Assembly (NCBI GenBank): GCA_018648265.1 | Contig: JABGRN010000025.1 | Coordinates: forward strand, 1 to 56,872 | DNA length: 56,872 nucleotides | From: Prolixibacteraceae bacterium | Lineage (GTDB): Bacteria > Bacteroidota > Bacteroidia > Bacteroidales > Prolixibacteraceae | Reading direction: 5' to 3' | In this document: positions 9,925 through 17,887 of the stretch, in pieces | Numbering within the stretch: the first letter of the stretch is position 1 | How the letters are laid out: each line of letters starts with the position of its first letter | Translations under genes and position numbers: made by a program | The notes under the pieces: generated by a model | What the model was told of the DNA's origin: nothing | Seen by the model: the letters and a program-made list of their open reading frames with translations, nothing else | The model's database searches: none

Positions 9925-11199
9925 ATGAAAACACTAAAAAGAAAAACTGGAATTATTAAAATAGTCTCTATTTCATTTATAATATTATTTGCCTCTGCTG
10001 TTCTTGGAGCTTGTGCCAAGAATGAAATTATAGATGAACAAAATACAAAAGATAACCTGCCAACGCCCGATTTGCCTTATACTATTGTTGGAACTAATCA
10101 GTTAAGTTGCTTTGACAATACAAAGGAAATAAGTGCTCCATCGGTTGGAGAAGAGTTTTATGGGCAAAATGCACTTTATAATGAAAATCAGGGATCGTAC
10201 ACTGATAATACAGACGGAACCATTACCGATAATATTACCGGTTTAATGTGGCAAAAAAATGCTGGTGATAAAATGACTTACGATGAGGCTGTGAATGGAG
10301 CGAGTTCGTTTGATTTATCTGGATACACAGATTGGAGATTGCCAACAATTAAAGAATTGTATTCTTTAATTATTTTCTCGGGAATTGACCCAAGTGGATA
10401 CAATGGCAGTTCTACAACTGGTTTAATCCCTTTTATCGATACTGATTATTTTGATTTTGAATATGGAAATCCCAATGATGATAAACGGATAATTGATTCT
10501 CAGTTTGCAACTTCATCGCTTGATGTTGGCGATTCTAACTTTGGAGGTGGAAATTTAATGTTTGGGGTAAATTTTGCCGACGGAAGAATTAAAGGTTATC
10601 CAACCGGTGCAATGCCCGGTCAACCAGAAGGAAAAACTTTTTTTGTTCTTTATGTACGCGGAAATCAAAATTACGGAATTAATGAGTTTGTGGAAAACAG
10701 TAACGCCACAATTACCGATAATGCTACAGGTTTAATGTGGACGAAAGACGATTCAGGTACCGGAATGAACTGGCAACAAGCCTTGGAATATGCTGAAGGA
10801 AAGGAATTTGCCGGCTATTCTGATTGGCGTTTACCAAACATTAAAGAGTTGCAAAGTATTGTTGATTATTTACGTTCACCGGGGTCAAGTAATTCTGCTG
10901 CCATCGATCCGGTTTTTAATTGCACAGAAATTACTAACGAAGGAGGACAAAAAGATTATCCTTATTACTGGTCGGGAACAACTCATGCAAATATGCAAAA
11001 CGGAGGAAATGCAGCTTACATAAGTTTTGGCAGAGCTTTGGGTTATTTTAATGGCTCGTGGCAGGATGTACACGGAGCGGGAGCCCAACGCAGTGACCCG
11101 AAAGTTGGCGATGCTACAAACTGGCCAACTGGTCACGGTCCACAAGGAGATGCAATCAGGATAAATAATTTTGTACGCTTGGTGAGAAATGTAAATTAA
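9925..11199 (+). CDS. DUF1566 (Lcl C-terminal domain) lipoprotein, two repeats
   Basis: The start at 9925 gives a lipoprotein signal (MKTLKRKTG... VLGAC) and 424 residues. A longer frame from 9859 adds 22 residues that look like leader sequence. Two copies of the DUF1566/Lcl-C module are seen. The first has ITDNITGLMWQKN then DWRLPTIKELYSL; the second has ITDNATGLMWTKD then DWRLPNIKELQSI. The domain is typical of surface-exposed proteins and has a C-type-lectin-like look, but no activity is established. It heads a plus-strand series and is followed 16 bases later by the CotH-kinase gene, which implies co-transcription and a shared envelope role. Confidence 0.9.
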   Translation: MKTLKRKTGIIKIVSISFIILFASAVLGACAKNEIIDEQNTKDNLPTPDLPYTIVGTNQLSCFDNTKEISAPSVGEEFYGQNALYNENQGSYTDNTDGTITDNITGLMWQKNAGDKMTYDEAVNGASSFDLSGYTDWRLPTIKELYSLIIFSGIDPSGYNGSSTTGLIPFIDTDYFDFEYGNPNDDKRIIDSQFATSSLDVGDSNFGGGNLMFGVNFADGRIKGYPTGAMPGQPEGKTFFVLYVRGNQNYGINEFVENSNATITDNATGLMWTKDDSGTGMNWQQALEYAEGKEFAGYSDWRLPNIKELQSIVDYLRSPGSSNSAAIDPVFNCTEITNEGGQKDYPYYWSGTTHANMQNGGNAAYISFGRALGYFNGSWQDVHGAGAQRSDPKVGDATNWPTGHGPQGDAIRINNFVRLVRNVN

Positions 11200-11215
11200 A
11201 GTTGAAATAAGTATC

Positions 11216-12604
11216 ATGATTAAAAATTTCAATACTACTATTTTCTATTTTTTTCTCGTTTTTGGAATTTCCTGTACCCAGGATTCGCTTATTGAGGAAT
11301 TGGAACAAACAGAAATTGAAACTCCCGATTGGACTGAGCAAACTCACGGCGTTTATTTTCCCGATTTTCAAATGGTTTTCCCATCGGATAAAGTTAACCG
11401 CGTGGATATAACCATTGACAGCGATTTTTGGGCGAAAATGAACACCGATTTGAGTAGCAACATTGGAAATAACAGACCAGCACCAGGTGTTCCTCCCGGC
11501 GAAACAGATTTTGATCCGGTTTGGGTTCCATGCGATTTGTTTTTTGAAAATCAGCAGTGGTACAAAGTTGGAATTCGTTTTAAAGGAAATTCAAGTTTGC
11601 GAAGTACTTTTTTAGAAGGATTGAAAAAATTCTCATTTAAACTTGATTTCGATGAATTTGAAGATACGTATCCGGCAATTAAAAATCAACGGTTTTATGG
11701 TTTCAAACAGTTAAGTTTGAAAAACAACTTTGAGGACAAATCGTTTATGCGCGAAAAAGTTGCTTCCGATTTGTTTTTTGATTTTGGCTTAGTTTCACCG
11801 CACACATCTTTTTGTCAGGTTTATATAGATTATGGTGAGGGCGCTCAATACTTTGGAATGTACACTTTGGTTGAAGAAGTTGACGATACTGTTATTGAAA
11901 CACAGTTCGAAAATAGTGAAGGAAATTTATATAAACCTGAAGGAAATGGAGCCAGTTTTGCTTCTGGCTCATTTAATTCCTCTGATATGAACAAAAAGTC
12001 GAACGAAGATGCAGCCGATTTTTCTGATGTTCAGGAATTGTATTCAGTAATAAACAGCACTTTGCGAAATACTGATTATGAACAATGGAAAACGCAATTG
12101 ACTACAATCTTAGAGGTGCCGGTATTTTTGAAATGGCTGGCGGCAAATACGGTAATGCAAAATTGGGATACCTACGGAAAAATGACACACAATTATTTTT
12201 TGTATAATAATCCTTTAACCAAAAAACTAACGTGGATTCCCTGGGATAATAATGAAGCTTTGCAAAGTGGTAAACAGGGAGGAGCACTTTCAATTTCGTT
12301 AAATGAAGTAGGGGAGAACTGGCCATTAATTCGTTATATTCTAGACGATGAACAATGGATGGAAGAATATAAATTAAATGTATTAGATTTTGTGGATGAA
12401 CTATTTTATCCGGAAAGAATGATTCCGTTGTTTGAGAATTATATCGAACTTATTTCGGAATATGTTGTGGGAAATTCGGGAGAAGAATCGGGATATTCAT
12501 TTTTAAATAGTGATTCAGATTTTTCTTCCGAAACAGATTTTTTGAAGCAGCACGTAAGTAATAGAAAAACTTTAGCAGAAGAATTTCTTTCGGAAATTCA
12601 TTAA
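11216..12604 (+). CDS. CotH-kinase family lipoprotein
   Basis: A 462-residue protein with a lipoprotein signal (FGISC). CotH-family landmarks are present in order: RVDITIDSDFWAKM, GIRFKGNSSLRST (about residue 125), KFSFKLDFDEFED, FYGFKQLSLKNNFEDKSFMREK, YFGMYTLVEEVDD and WIPWDNNEAL near residue 340. The DN pair in that last motif is the metal/phosphate part of the active site in secretory protein kinases of this fold. Bacillus CotH phosphorylates spore coat proteins; in a non-sporulating Bacteroidota the target is unknown, and the enzyme should be extracytoplasmic. It sits between the DUF1566 lipoprotein and the LytS kinase (42-base gap). Confidence 0.93.
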   Translation: MIKNFNTTIFYFFLVFGISCTQDSLIEELEQTEIETPDWTEQTHGVYFPDFQMVFPSDKVNRVDITIDSDFWAKMNTDLSSNIGNNRPAPGVPPGETDFDPVWVPCDLFFENQQWYKVGIRFKGNSSLRSTFLEGLKKFSFKLDFDEFEDTYPAIKNQRFYGFKQLSLKNNFEDKSFMREKVASDLFFDFGLVSPHTSFCQVYIDYGEGAQYFGMYTLVEEVDDTVIETQFENSEGNLYKPEGNGASFASGSFNSSDMNKKSNEDAADFSDVQELYSVINSTLRNTDYEQWKTQLTTILEVPVFLKWLAANTVMQNWDTYGKMTHNYFLYNNPLTKKLTWIPWDNNEALQSGKQGGALSISLNEVGENWPLIRYILDDEQWMEEYKLNVLDFVDELFYPERMIPLFENYIELISEYVVGNSGEESGYSFLNSDSDFSSETDFLKQHVSNRKTLAEEFLSEIH

Positions 12605-12645
12605 AATAATAATGATTTGAGTATCTTTTTCAGAATTATAAAAGT

Positions 12646-13731
12646 ATGACGAATTCATCAAAAATAAGAAAAGGAGAAATCCTTATTTATATTGTAATTT
12701 GGTTGGTTGTATTGCTGATGCCCGTTTTTCTTTTCCAAAATAGTAATGGATCAGATTGGACTAGAATCAGCCGTGAATGGACTCGGATTTTTCCTTTTTT
12801 ACTGATATTTCTGGTGCATAACTTTCTCCTTTTTCCAGTTTTTTTTGTTCCAAGAAAAAACCTGAGTTATTTTAGTTTAACTCTGATATTAATTATTGGA
12901 GTAAGTGTTTTAATGATGGTTTTTGGCAAGAAGATTGATTTACCACTTGGTGCGTTGCCAATGGAACGGCCACCTGGCAGAATGCCCGGTTTAGAGGCAA
13001 TTCCGGCAGTCAAGCCAAAGCCGTGGCAAATGATGATACTCGAAAATGTTCTGATTTCAATATTGGTTGTAGGTTTTAATGCAGCTATTAAATTAACCAT
13101 AAAATGGCAAGACGAGGAGCAGAAAAACAAGGAGCTGGAAAAGGAAAAACTGCAAACAGAATTGGCATTTTTAAAAAATCAGGTTAGCCCACATTTTTTT
13201 ATGAATACTTTGAATAACATTCATGCATTAATCGATATTAATTCGGAAGATGCAAAGAACTCAATTATAAAACTTTCTAAGTTAATGCGTTATTTGCTTT
13301 ACGATTCTGAAGAAGGAAAAACTACACTGGCAAAAGAAATAGAATTTATAAAAAGTTATGTTGATTTAATGAAATTGCGGTTTACCTCTAAAGTGAGAAT
13401 TCAACTTTCTTTCCCTGAAAATATTCCTGAGATTGAAATTCCGCCAATGCTTTTTACGTCGTTGGTAGAAAATTCATTTAAACACGGGGTGAGCTACCAG
13501 TCAGACTCTTTTATTGAAATAATTATGAATGCCAATAAAGAGTTTTTGTTTTTTAGAATTAGAAACAGCAAACAAAAAGGTGGAAATGGAATTATCGAAC
13601 TGGGAGGAATTGGATTGGAAAACCTTAAAAAAAGGTTGAACTTGATATACGGGAATAAATTCTCTATTATTCAAAATGAAAATGATGAGGCTTTTGAAAT
13701 TAACATAAAATTACCTCTAAATGAAAATTAA
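12646..13731 (+). CDS. LytS-type sensor histidine kinase (His_kinase family)
   Basis: A 361-residue kinase with four predicted membrane segments (about residues 11-30, 48-68, 74-94 and 130-150). A proline-rich extracytoplasmic or loop stretch lies at about 98-127. A short coiled coil (about 155-177) leads to the phospho-acceptor block NQVSPHFFMNTLNNIHAL, with His183. ATP-binding motifs follow as LVENSFKHG and GGIGLENLKKRL. No separate sensor domain is seen, so the signal is probably membrane-borne. Its end overlaps the start of the LytTR regulator by 11 bases, which makes them a clear pair. Confidence 0.95.
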   Translation: MTNSSKIRKGEILIYIVIWLVVLLMPVFLFQNSNGSDWTRISREWTRIFPFLLIFLVHNFLLFPVFFVPRKNLSYFSLTLILIIGVSVLMMVFGKKIDLPLGALPMERPPGRMPGLEAIPAVKPKPWQMMILENVLISILVVGFNAAIKLTIKWQDEEQKNKELEKEKLQTELAFLKNQVSPHFFMNTLNNIHALIDINSEDAKNSIIKLSKLMRYLLYDSEEGKTTLAKEIEFIKSYVDLMKLRFTSKVRIQLSFPENIPEIEIPPMLFTSLVENSFKHGVSYQSDSFIEIIMNANKEFLFFRIRNSKQKGGNGIIELGGIGLENLKKRLNLIYGNKFSIIQNENDEAFEINIKLPLNEN

Positions 13732-14443
13732 ATGCATAGCAATAGACGATGAACCTCTGGCATTACAACAGGTAGCAGGTTACATTCGAGGACTACCTTT
13801 TTTAGAATTGGTGGGTGAATGTTCCGGTGCATTTGAAGCATTAGAAATACTGGAATCTCAGCAAGTAGATTTAATGTTTCTGGATATAAATATGCCCGAT
13901 TTAAACGGCTTGGAGTTTGTAAAATCGCTGACTAAAAAACCGTTATTGATTTTTACGACTGCTTACAGTGAATATGCGCTAGAGGGTTTTAAAGTGGATG
14001 CCCTCGATTATTTACTAAAACCTTTTTCGTTTGCGGAGTTTTCAAAAGCCGCTTCAAAAGCCCGAACCCAGTTTGAATTGTTGAAAAATGAATCTGAAAA
14101 ACTTGAAAGTAACGACGACTATCTTTTTATAAAATCGGAGTATAAATTAGTACGAATAAACTTAAACGATGTTTTGTATATTGAAGGAATGAAAGAATAT
14201 GTTCGGATTCATTTAAGTGGGCAAAAAGCTGTAATGACTCTATTGAGTATGAAATCGCTGGAAGAAAAATTGCCAAATAAGAATTTTATGCGGGTGCACC
14301 GATCCTATATTGTAAATCTTAAAAAAGTAACCACAGTTGAACGTTTCAGGATTGTATTTAATGACAAAGTCCGAATTCCGGTTTCAGAGAATTACAAAGA
14401 AGAATTTCAGAATTTTTTAGATAAAAACTTTATGGGAAATTAG
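13721..14443 (+). CDS. LytTR-family response regulator
   Basis: A 240-residue regulator. The receiver domain (about residues 1-120) has the acidic pair IDDEP at 9-11 and the phospho-acceptor Asp55 in FLDINMP; the conserved lysine appears in LLKPF. The LytTR DNA-binding domain (about 135-238) includes YKLVRINLNDVLYIEGMKEYV and FMRVHRSYIVNL. Such proteins bind direct repeats upstream of target genes. It overlaps the sensor kinase by 11 bases. Placement inside the CotH/VTC cluster suggests it regulates these genes, but no repeat pair was identified upstream of them. Confidence 0.95.
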   Translation: MKIKCIAIDDEPLALQQVAGYIRGLPFLELVGECSGAFEALEILESQQVDLMFLDINMPDLNGLEFVKSLTKKPLLIFTTAYSEYALEGFKVDALDYLLKPFSFAEFSKAASKARTQFELLKNESEKLESNDDYLFIKSEYKLVRINLNDVLYIEGMKEYVRIHLSGQKAVMTLLSMKSLEEKLPNKNFMRVHRSYIVNLKKVTTVERFRIVFNDKVRIPVSENYKEEFQNFLDKNFMGN

Positions 14444-14559
14444 TTTTAAGTAATGCTGATAATTAATATTATTTTTTACTCACTAAAACTTCAAATGTGA
14501 TGCCATATTGTAAATATAAATTTACATTTTTGTTGACCGAAATTAATTAACCAATCCAA

Positions 14560-15312
14560 TTGAGCGATTTTAAAACCATATTATCTGATTTTAAACCAGT
14601 TTCACTTGAGGAAATAGAAGAGGTGAAATTAATGAACCGAATCGATCGGAAATACTGGTTTCATATTTCAAAGCTAAATCAAATTCTGGAATTTACACTT
14701 GCTGATTACGATGTTTTGGAAATAAACGGACTACGTTTAATGGAGTATCAAACTACATATTTCGATACTCCTGAAAATACGATGTACTTGAAACATCATA
14801 ACCGAAAACTAAATCGCCATAAAGTCAGGCAAAGAAAATATGTTTCAACAAACAGTAGTTTTCTTGAAATTAAACTAAAGACAAATAAAAAACGAACCAT
14901 AAAAAAGCGAATTGCAGCAGACTTTGAACGGACTGATTTTTCGAATACAGAAATGAACTTTATAAAAGAGAAATCTATGTTTCAAGGAGATGAATTATAT
15001 TCGAGCTTAAATAACAAGTTTAACAGAATAACCTTAATTCATAAAAATAAACTCGACCGTTGCACCATCGATATTAGTCCGAAATTTTGGAATAATAATG
15101 GTGAAGTAAAGTTCGATAATTTGGTTGTTTTTGAATTGAAAAGAGGGCGCAGTTTAAAATCGTCGCCAATGGTTTCTTTACTTCGCAAATTGCAAATTAG
15201 GCAGCGCGGATTATCGAAATATTGTACGGGACGGGCAATGCTCGAACCCGAATTAAAACAAAACGCGTTTAAACCACGATTACGATTTTTAAATAAAGAA
15301 GTTTTAAATTAA
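14560..15312 (+). CDS. VTC-domain protein (polyphosphate polymerase type)
   Basis: A 250-residue protein that starts at a TTG codon. A downstream ATG would cut off the family's usual N-terminus, SLEEIEEVKLMNRIDRKYWF, so the TTG is preferred. The VTC tunnel motifs are present: HKVRQRKY (basic), FLEIKLKTNKKRTIKKR (the ExK-rich strand), and VFELKRGR. VTC-type proteins make inorganic polyphosphate from ATP in eukaryotes; bacterial family members are annotated as polyphosphate polymerase domain proteins, with activity unproven here. No membrane segment is seen. Its stop lies six bases before the DUF4956 start, indicating translational coupling. Confidence 0.9.
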   Translation: MSDFKTILSDFKPVSLEEIEEVKLMNRIDRKYWFHISKLNQILEFTLADYDVLEINGLRLMEYQTTYFDTPENTMYLKHHNRKLNRHKVRQRKYVSTNSSFLEIKLKTNKKRTIKKRIAADFERTDFSNTEMNFIKEKSMFQGDELYSSLNNKFNRITLIHKNKLDRCTIDISPKFWNNNGEVKFDNLVVFELKRGRSLKSSPMVSLLRKLQIRQRGLSKYCTGRAMLEPELKQNAFKPRLRFLNKEVLN

Positions 15313-15317
15313 TACAA

Positions 15318-15956
15318 ATGAACTTACTAAGTATTTTAGGATTCGATTTAGTCCAATTCGAAAATTTTTCGACACTGGCAATTCGTTTTGCTTTTAACCT
15401 GGCAGCAACAACATTTGTTGTGCTTTTATATGCCAGAATTAGCCGGAAAAAGGAATTTTATTTCAGTTATTTTGCAATTAGTATTGCCGTATTTCTGCTT
15501 GTTTTTCTTTTAGAGAATGTAAAAATTGAGCTTGGATTTGCACTCGGGTTGTTTGCCATTTTCGGAATTATTAGATACCGCACCGATACAATTCCGCCAA
15601 AAGAAATGACTTACCTTTTTGTAATAATTGCAGTGTCGGTAATAAACGGGCTCTCGAAAGATTATTTTGGCTACCTCGAATTAACACTCATTAATATTCT
15701 TTTGGTTGGCGTGTTGTGGGCACTCGAAAAAATTCTGATGCTTCGTCAGGAAGATTCACTTTTAATAATTTACGAAAACATCGAAAACTTACACAAAGAT
15801 AAAGAGAAAGAACTTTTGGAAGATTTGAGAAAACGAACAGGTATTAAAATAAAACGTTACAAAATTGAAAAAATAGATTTTTTGAGAGACGTTGCTCAAA
15901 TTACCATCGTTTTTGATGTAAACGGACAAACTACAAAAAGGGAGACAAAACTATGA
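15318..15956 (+). CDS. DUF4956 membrane protein
   Basis: A 212-residue protein with about four hydrophobic helices in its first 135 residues (about 20-38, 47-63, 75-85 with the IIRYRTDTIPPKEMTYLF motif, and 95-130). A soluble tail follows from about 140. The IIRYRT...PPKEMTYLF motif is diagnostic of DUF4956, a family that habitually travels with VTC and CotH genes. Its partnership with the VTC protein suggests a membrane channel or anchor for polyphosphate synthesis or export; that is inference. It overlaps the next gene by four bases (ATGA). Confidence 0.9.
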   Translation: MNLLSILGFDLVQFENFSTLAIRFAFNLAATTFVVLLYARISRKKEFYFSYFAISIAVFLLVFLLENVKIELGFALGLFAIFGIIRYRTDTIPPKEMTYLFVIIAVSVINGLSKDYFGYLELTLINILLVGVLWALEKILMLRQEDSLLIIYENIENLHKDKEKELLEDLRKRTGIKIKRYKIEKIDFLRDVAQITIVFDVNGQTTKRETKL

Positions 15957-16591
15957 AGCGCATCTTTATTCTTTTGTTTATTCTTTTTATTAGTGTTTCG
16001 ATAACTCAAGCCAAAACCAAAAAATTTGGAACTTGGATGGAATTTGAGTTCTCGAAAGAGCTATTTGAAAAATTTGAAATAAGTTTAATTCCAGAAATTC
16101 GTTTGGAGGACGATTTTACAATTGATGAATATCTGATTGATGTAAAATTTACATACGAACCTGTGAAATTCTTAAATTTTGCTGCGGCTTATCGTATAAA
16201 TACGAATGTTAAAAATAAGGGCAACGAAATATCGAAACGTTTTGTTTTAGATGCCAATGCGAAACAAGAATTTGGCCGATTTGAAGCTTCGTTACGCACG
16301 CGTTATACGAACTACACCGATGTTGAAGAGGGAGAAAGCGAATCAAATTATTTCAGGCCGCGTGCTAAATTAGAATACGATATTAAAGGAAATAAAATAA
16401 GGCCGTTTGTAAGTTACGAGTTGTTCAGGAATACAACTGAAAAAGAAACCCGAAAAGGCAGGTTCGATATTGGTTTCACCCGAAAACTGGGTAATTTACA
16501 CCGTATTGGAATTTATTACCGTTTGCAGGATTATTTCGACGACTCAAATTCTGTTCACATTTTGGGCATCGATTACCGGTTGAAGTTTTAA
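15953..16591 (+). CDS. DUF2490-like outer-membrane beta-barrel protein
   Basis: A 212-residue protein with a signal peptide (FILFISVSITQA). The rest is alternating polar/hydrophobic strands rich in aromatic ends, such as FLNFAAAYRINTNVKN, FEASLRTRYTNY and RIGIYYRLQDYF. It ends in HILGIDYRLKF, a C-terminal Phe typical of outer-membrane barrels. This fits DUF2490 proteins. It overlaps the DUF4956 gene by four bases, so the two are co-translated. It closes the plus-strand cluster that begins with DUF1566, giving that cluster an outer-membrane component alongside surface lipoproteins. Confidence 0.85.
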   Translation: MKRIFILLFILFISVSITQAKTKKFGTWMEFEFSKELFEKFEISLIPEIRLEDDFTIDEYLIDVKFTYEPVKFLNFAAAYRINTNVKNKGNEISKRFVLDANAKQEFGRFEASLRTRYTNYTDVEEGESESNYFRPRAKLEYDIKGNKIRPFVSYELFRNTTEKETRKGRFDIGFTRKLGNLHRIGIYYRLQDYFDDSNSVHILGIDYRLKF

Positions 16592-16695
16592 TAATTATAA
16601 TATTTTGCGAAGGCACGCTACTATTTTTAGAGTTGATTTTTTAAATTGTATTGCGTGAGTTTCTTTAACTTTAAATCAAATCTAAACCAACAGAA

Positions 16696-17778
16696 ATGGA
16701 TACTAAAATATTGTTAATCGCATTCGTATTCCTGTTTTCTGGATGTTCAAATCCGACTAAAGAAAATACTTCTTTTATAGATAAACTGGCACCTTCTGTT
16801 AAAAGAGGTGGTTTCGAAATGGAAGATTACTGGGTTTGGGGAGCATCTGTAATAAAAGGCGAAGACGGGAAATACCATATGTTTGCATCCCGCTGGCCAA
16901 AAGACAAGCCCTTCTTTAACGGGTATATTTTTTATTCCGAAATTGTGAGGGCAGTGGCCGACAAACCCGAAGGGCCATTTACTTTTAAGGAAGTAGTTTT
17001 TGATAAACGTGGAAAAGATTTTTGGGACGGAAGAACAACACACAATCCAACCATTCATAAAAGCGAGGATACCTATCTATTATTTTACATCGGTACAACT
17101 TATGAAGGAGAAGATCCATTGCCTGAATTATTACAAGAACCTTTGTCCACTGAAATAAAGAACTTTAAAAACGAAACTTATGGAAATCTTCGAATTGGTT
17201 TGGCGACTTCAAAATCGGTTTTCGGTCCGTGGGAAAGAAGCGACGAACCAATTCTTTTGCCGCGCCCCAGAAAATGGGATGATAATATTACTACCAATCC
17301 AGCACCTTGCGTTGCTGACGATGGAAGTATTCTGTTGGTTTATCGTTCAAATGTTCCAAAACTTGGAACCCGGTTGGGAGTTGCAAAGGCTGAAAAATTA
17401 GGAGAACCATTTAAAAGAATCCGTGATAATTACATGGAGTTTCATGTTGAGGATCCATACATCTGGTGGGTGAAAGATCATTACGAAATGATCGCAAAAG
17501 ATCAGTCTGGTACTTTAACGGATGAATACCATGCGGGAGTTCATGCCACTTCAAAAGACGGAATAGATTGGATTGTTAGTGATCCAGCAAAAGCATATTC
17601 CAGAGAAATTGTTTGGGATGATGGAACAACTGATAATCTTGGAAGTTTCGAGCGACCTCAGCTTTTAATTGAAAATGGGAAACCTGTTTGTTTGTATTGC
17701 GCAACCGGCGACGGACCGGGCGGTTTTAATAATGCGCTACGAACGTGGAATGTGGCAACGCCATTTAAAAATGAATAA
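16696..17778 (+). CDS. GH43/GH117-like five-bladed propeller lipoprotein
   Basis: A 360-residue protein with a lipoprotein signal (MDTKILLIAFVFLFSGC). The propeller look is clear: YWVWGASVIKGEDGKYHMFASRWP, THNPTIHKSEDTYLLFYIGTT, NPAPCVADDGSILLVYRS, VEDPYIWWVKDHYEMIAKD and FERPQLLIENGKPVCLYCATG. Each blade pairs an acidic residue with a 'data then display' repeat, as in GH43, GH117 and related enzymes. Which family and which sugar cannot be settled by eye. It is 104 bases after the DUF2490 gene and 110 bases before the convergent end of the giant T9SS gene. It is probably its own transcript. Confidence 0.8.
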   Translation: MDTKILLIAFVFLFSGCSNPTKENTSFIDKLAPSVKRGGFEMEDYWVWGASVIKGEDGKYHMFASRWPKDKPFFNGYIFYSEIVRAVADKPEGPFTFKEVVFDKRGKDFWDGRTTHNPTIHKSEDTYLLFYIGTTYEGEDPLPELLQEPLSTEIKNFKNETYGNLRIGLATSKSVFGPWERSDEPILLPRPRKWDDNITTNPAPCVADDGSILLVYRSNVPKLGTRLGVAKAEKLGEPFKRIRDNYMEFHVEDPYIWWVKDHYEMIAKDQSGTLTDEYHAGVHATSKDGIDWIVSDPAKAYSREIVWDDGTTDNLGSFERPQLLIENGKPVCLYCATGDGPGGFNNALRTWNVATPFKNE

Positions 17779-17887
17779 CCAATTACTATTTAAATTAAGC
17801 CTAATAATTCGTTTTGTTTACAATGATACTTAAAATATGCATCGGCATTATACATTTGCTAAACCTCATTTCTAAATTGAATTAATA

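Noticed and set aside
11216-12604. CotH as a sign of sporulation
   Set aside because: CotH-type kinases are widespread in non-sporulating bacteria and no other spore gene is present.
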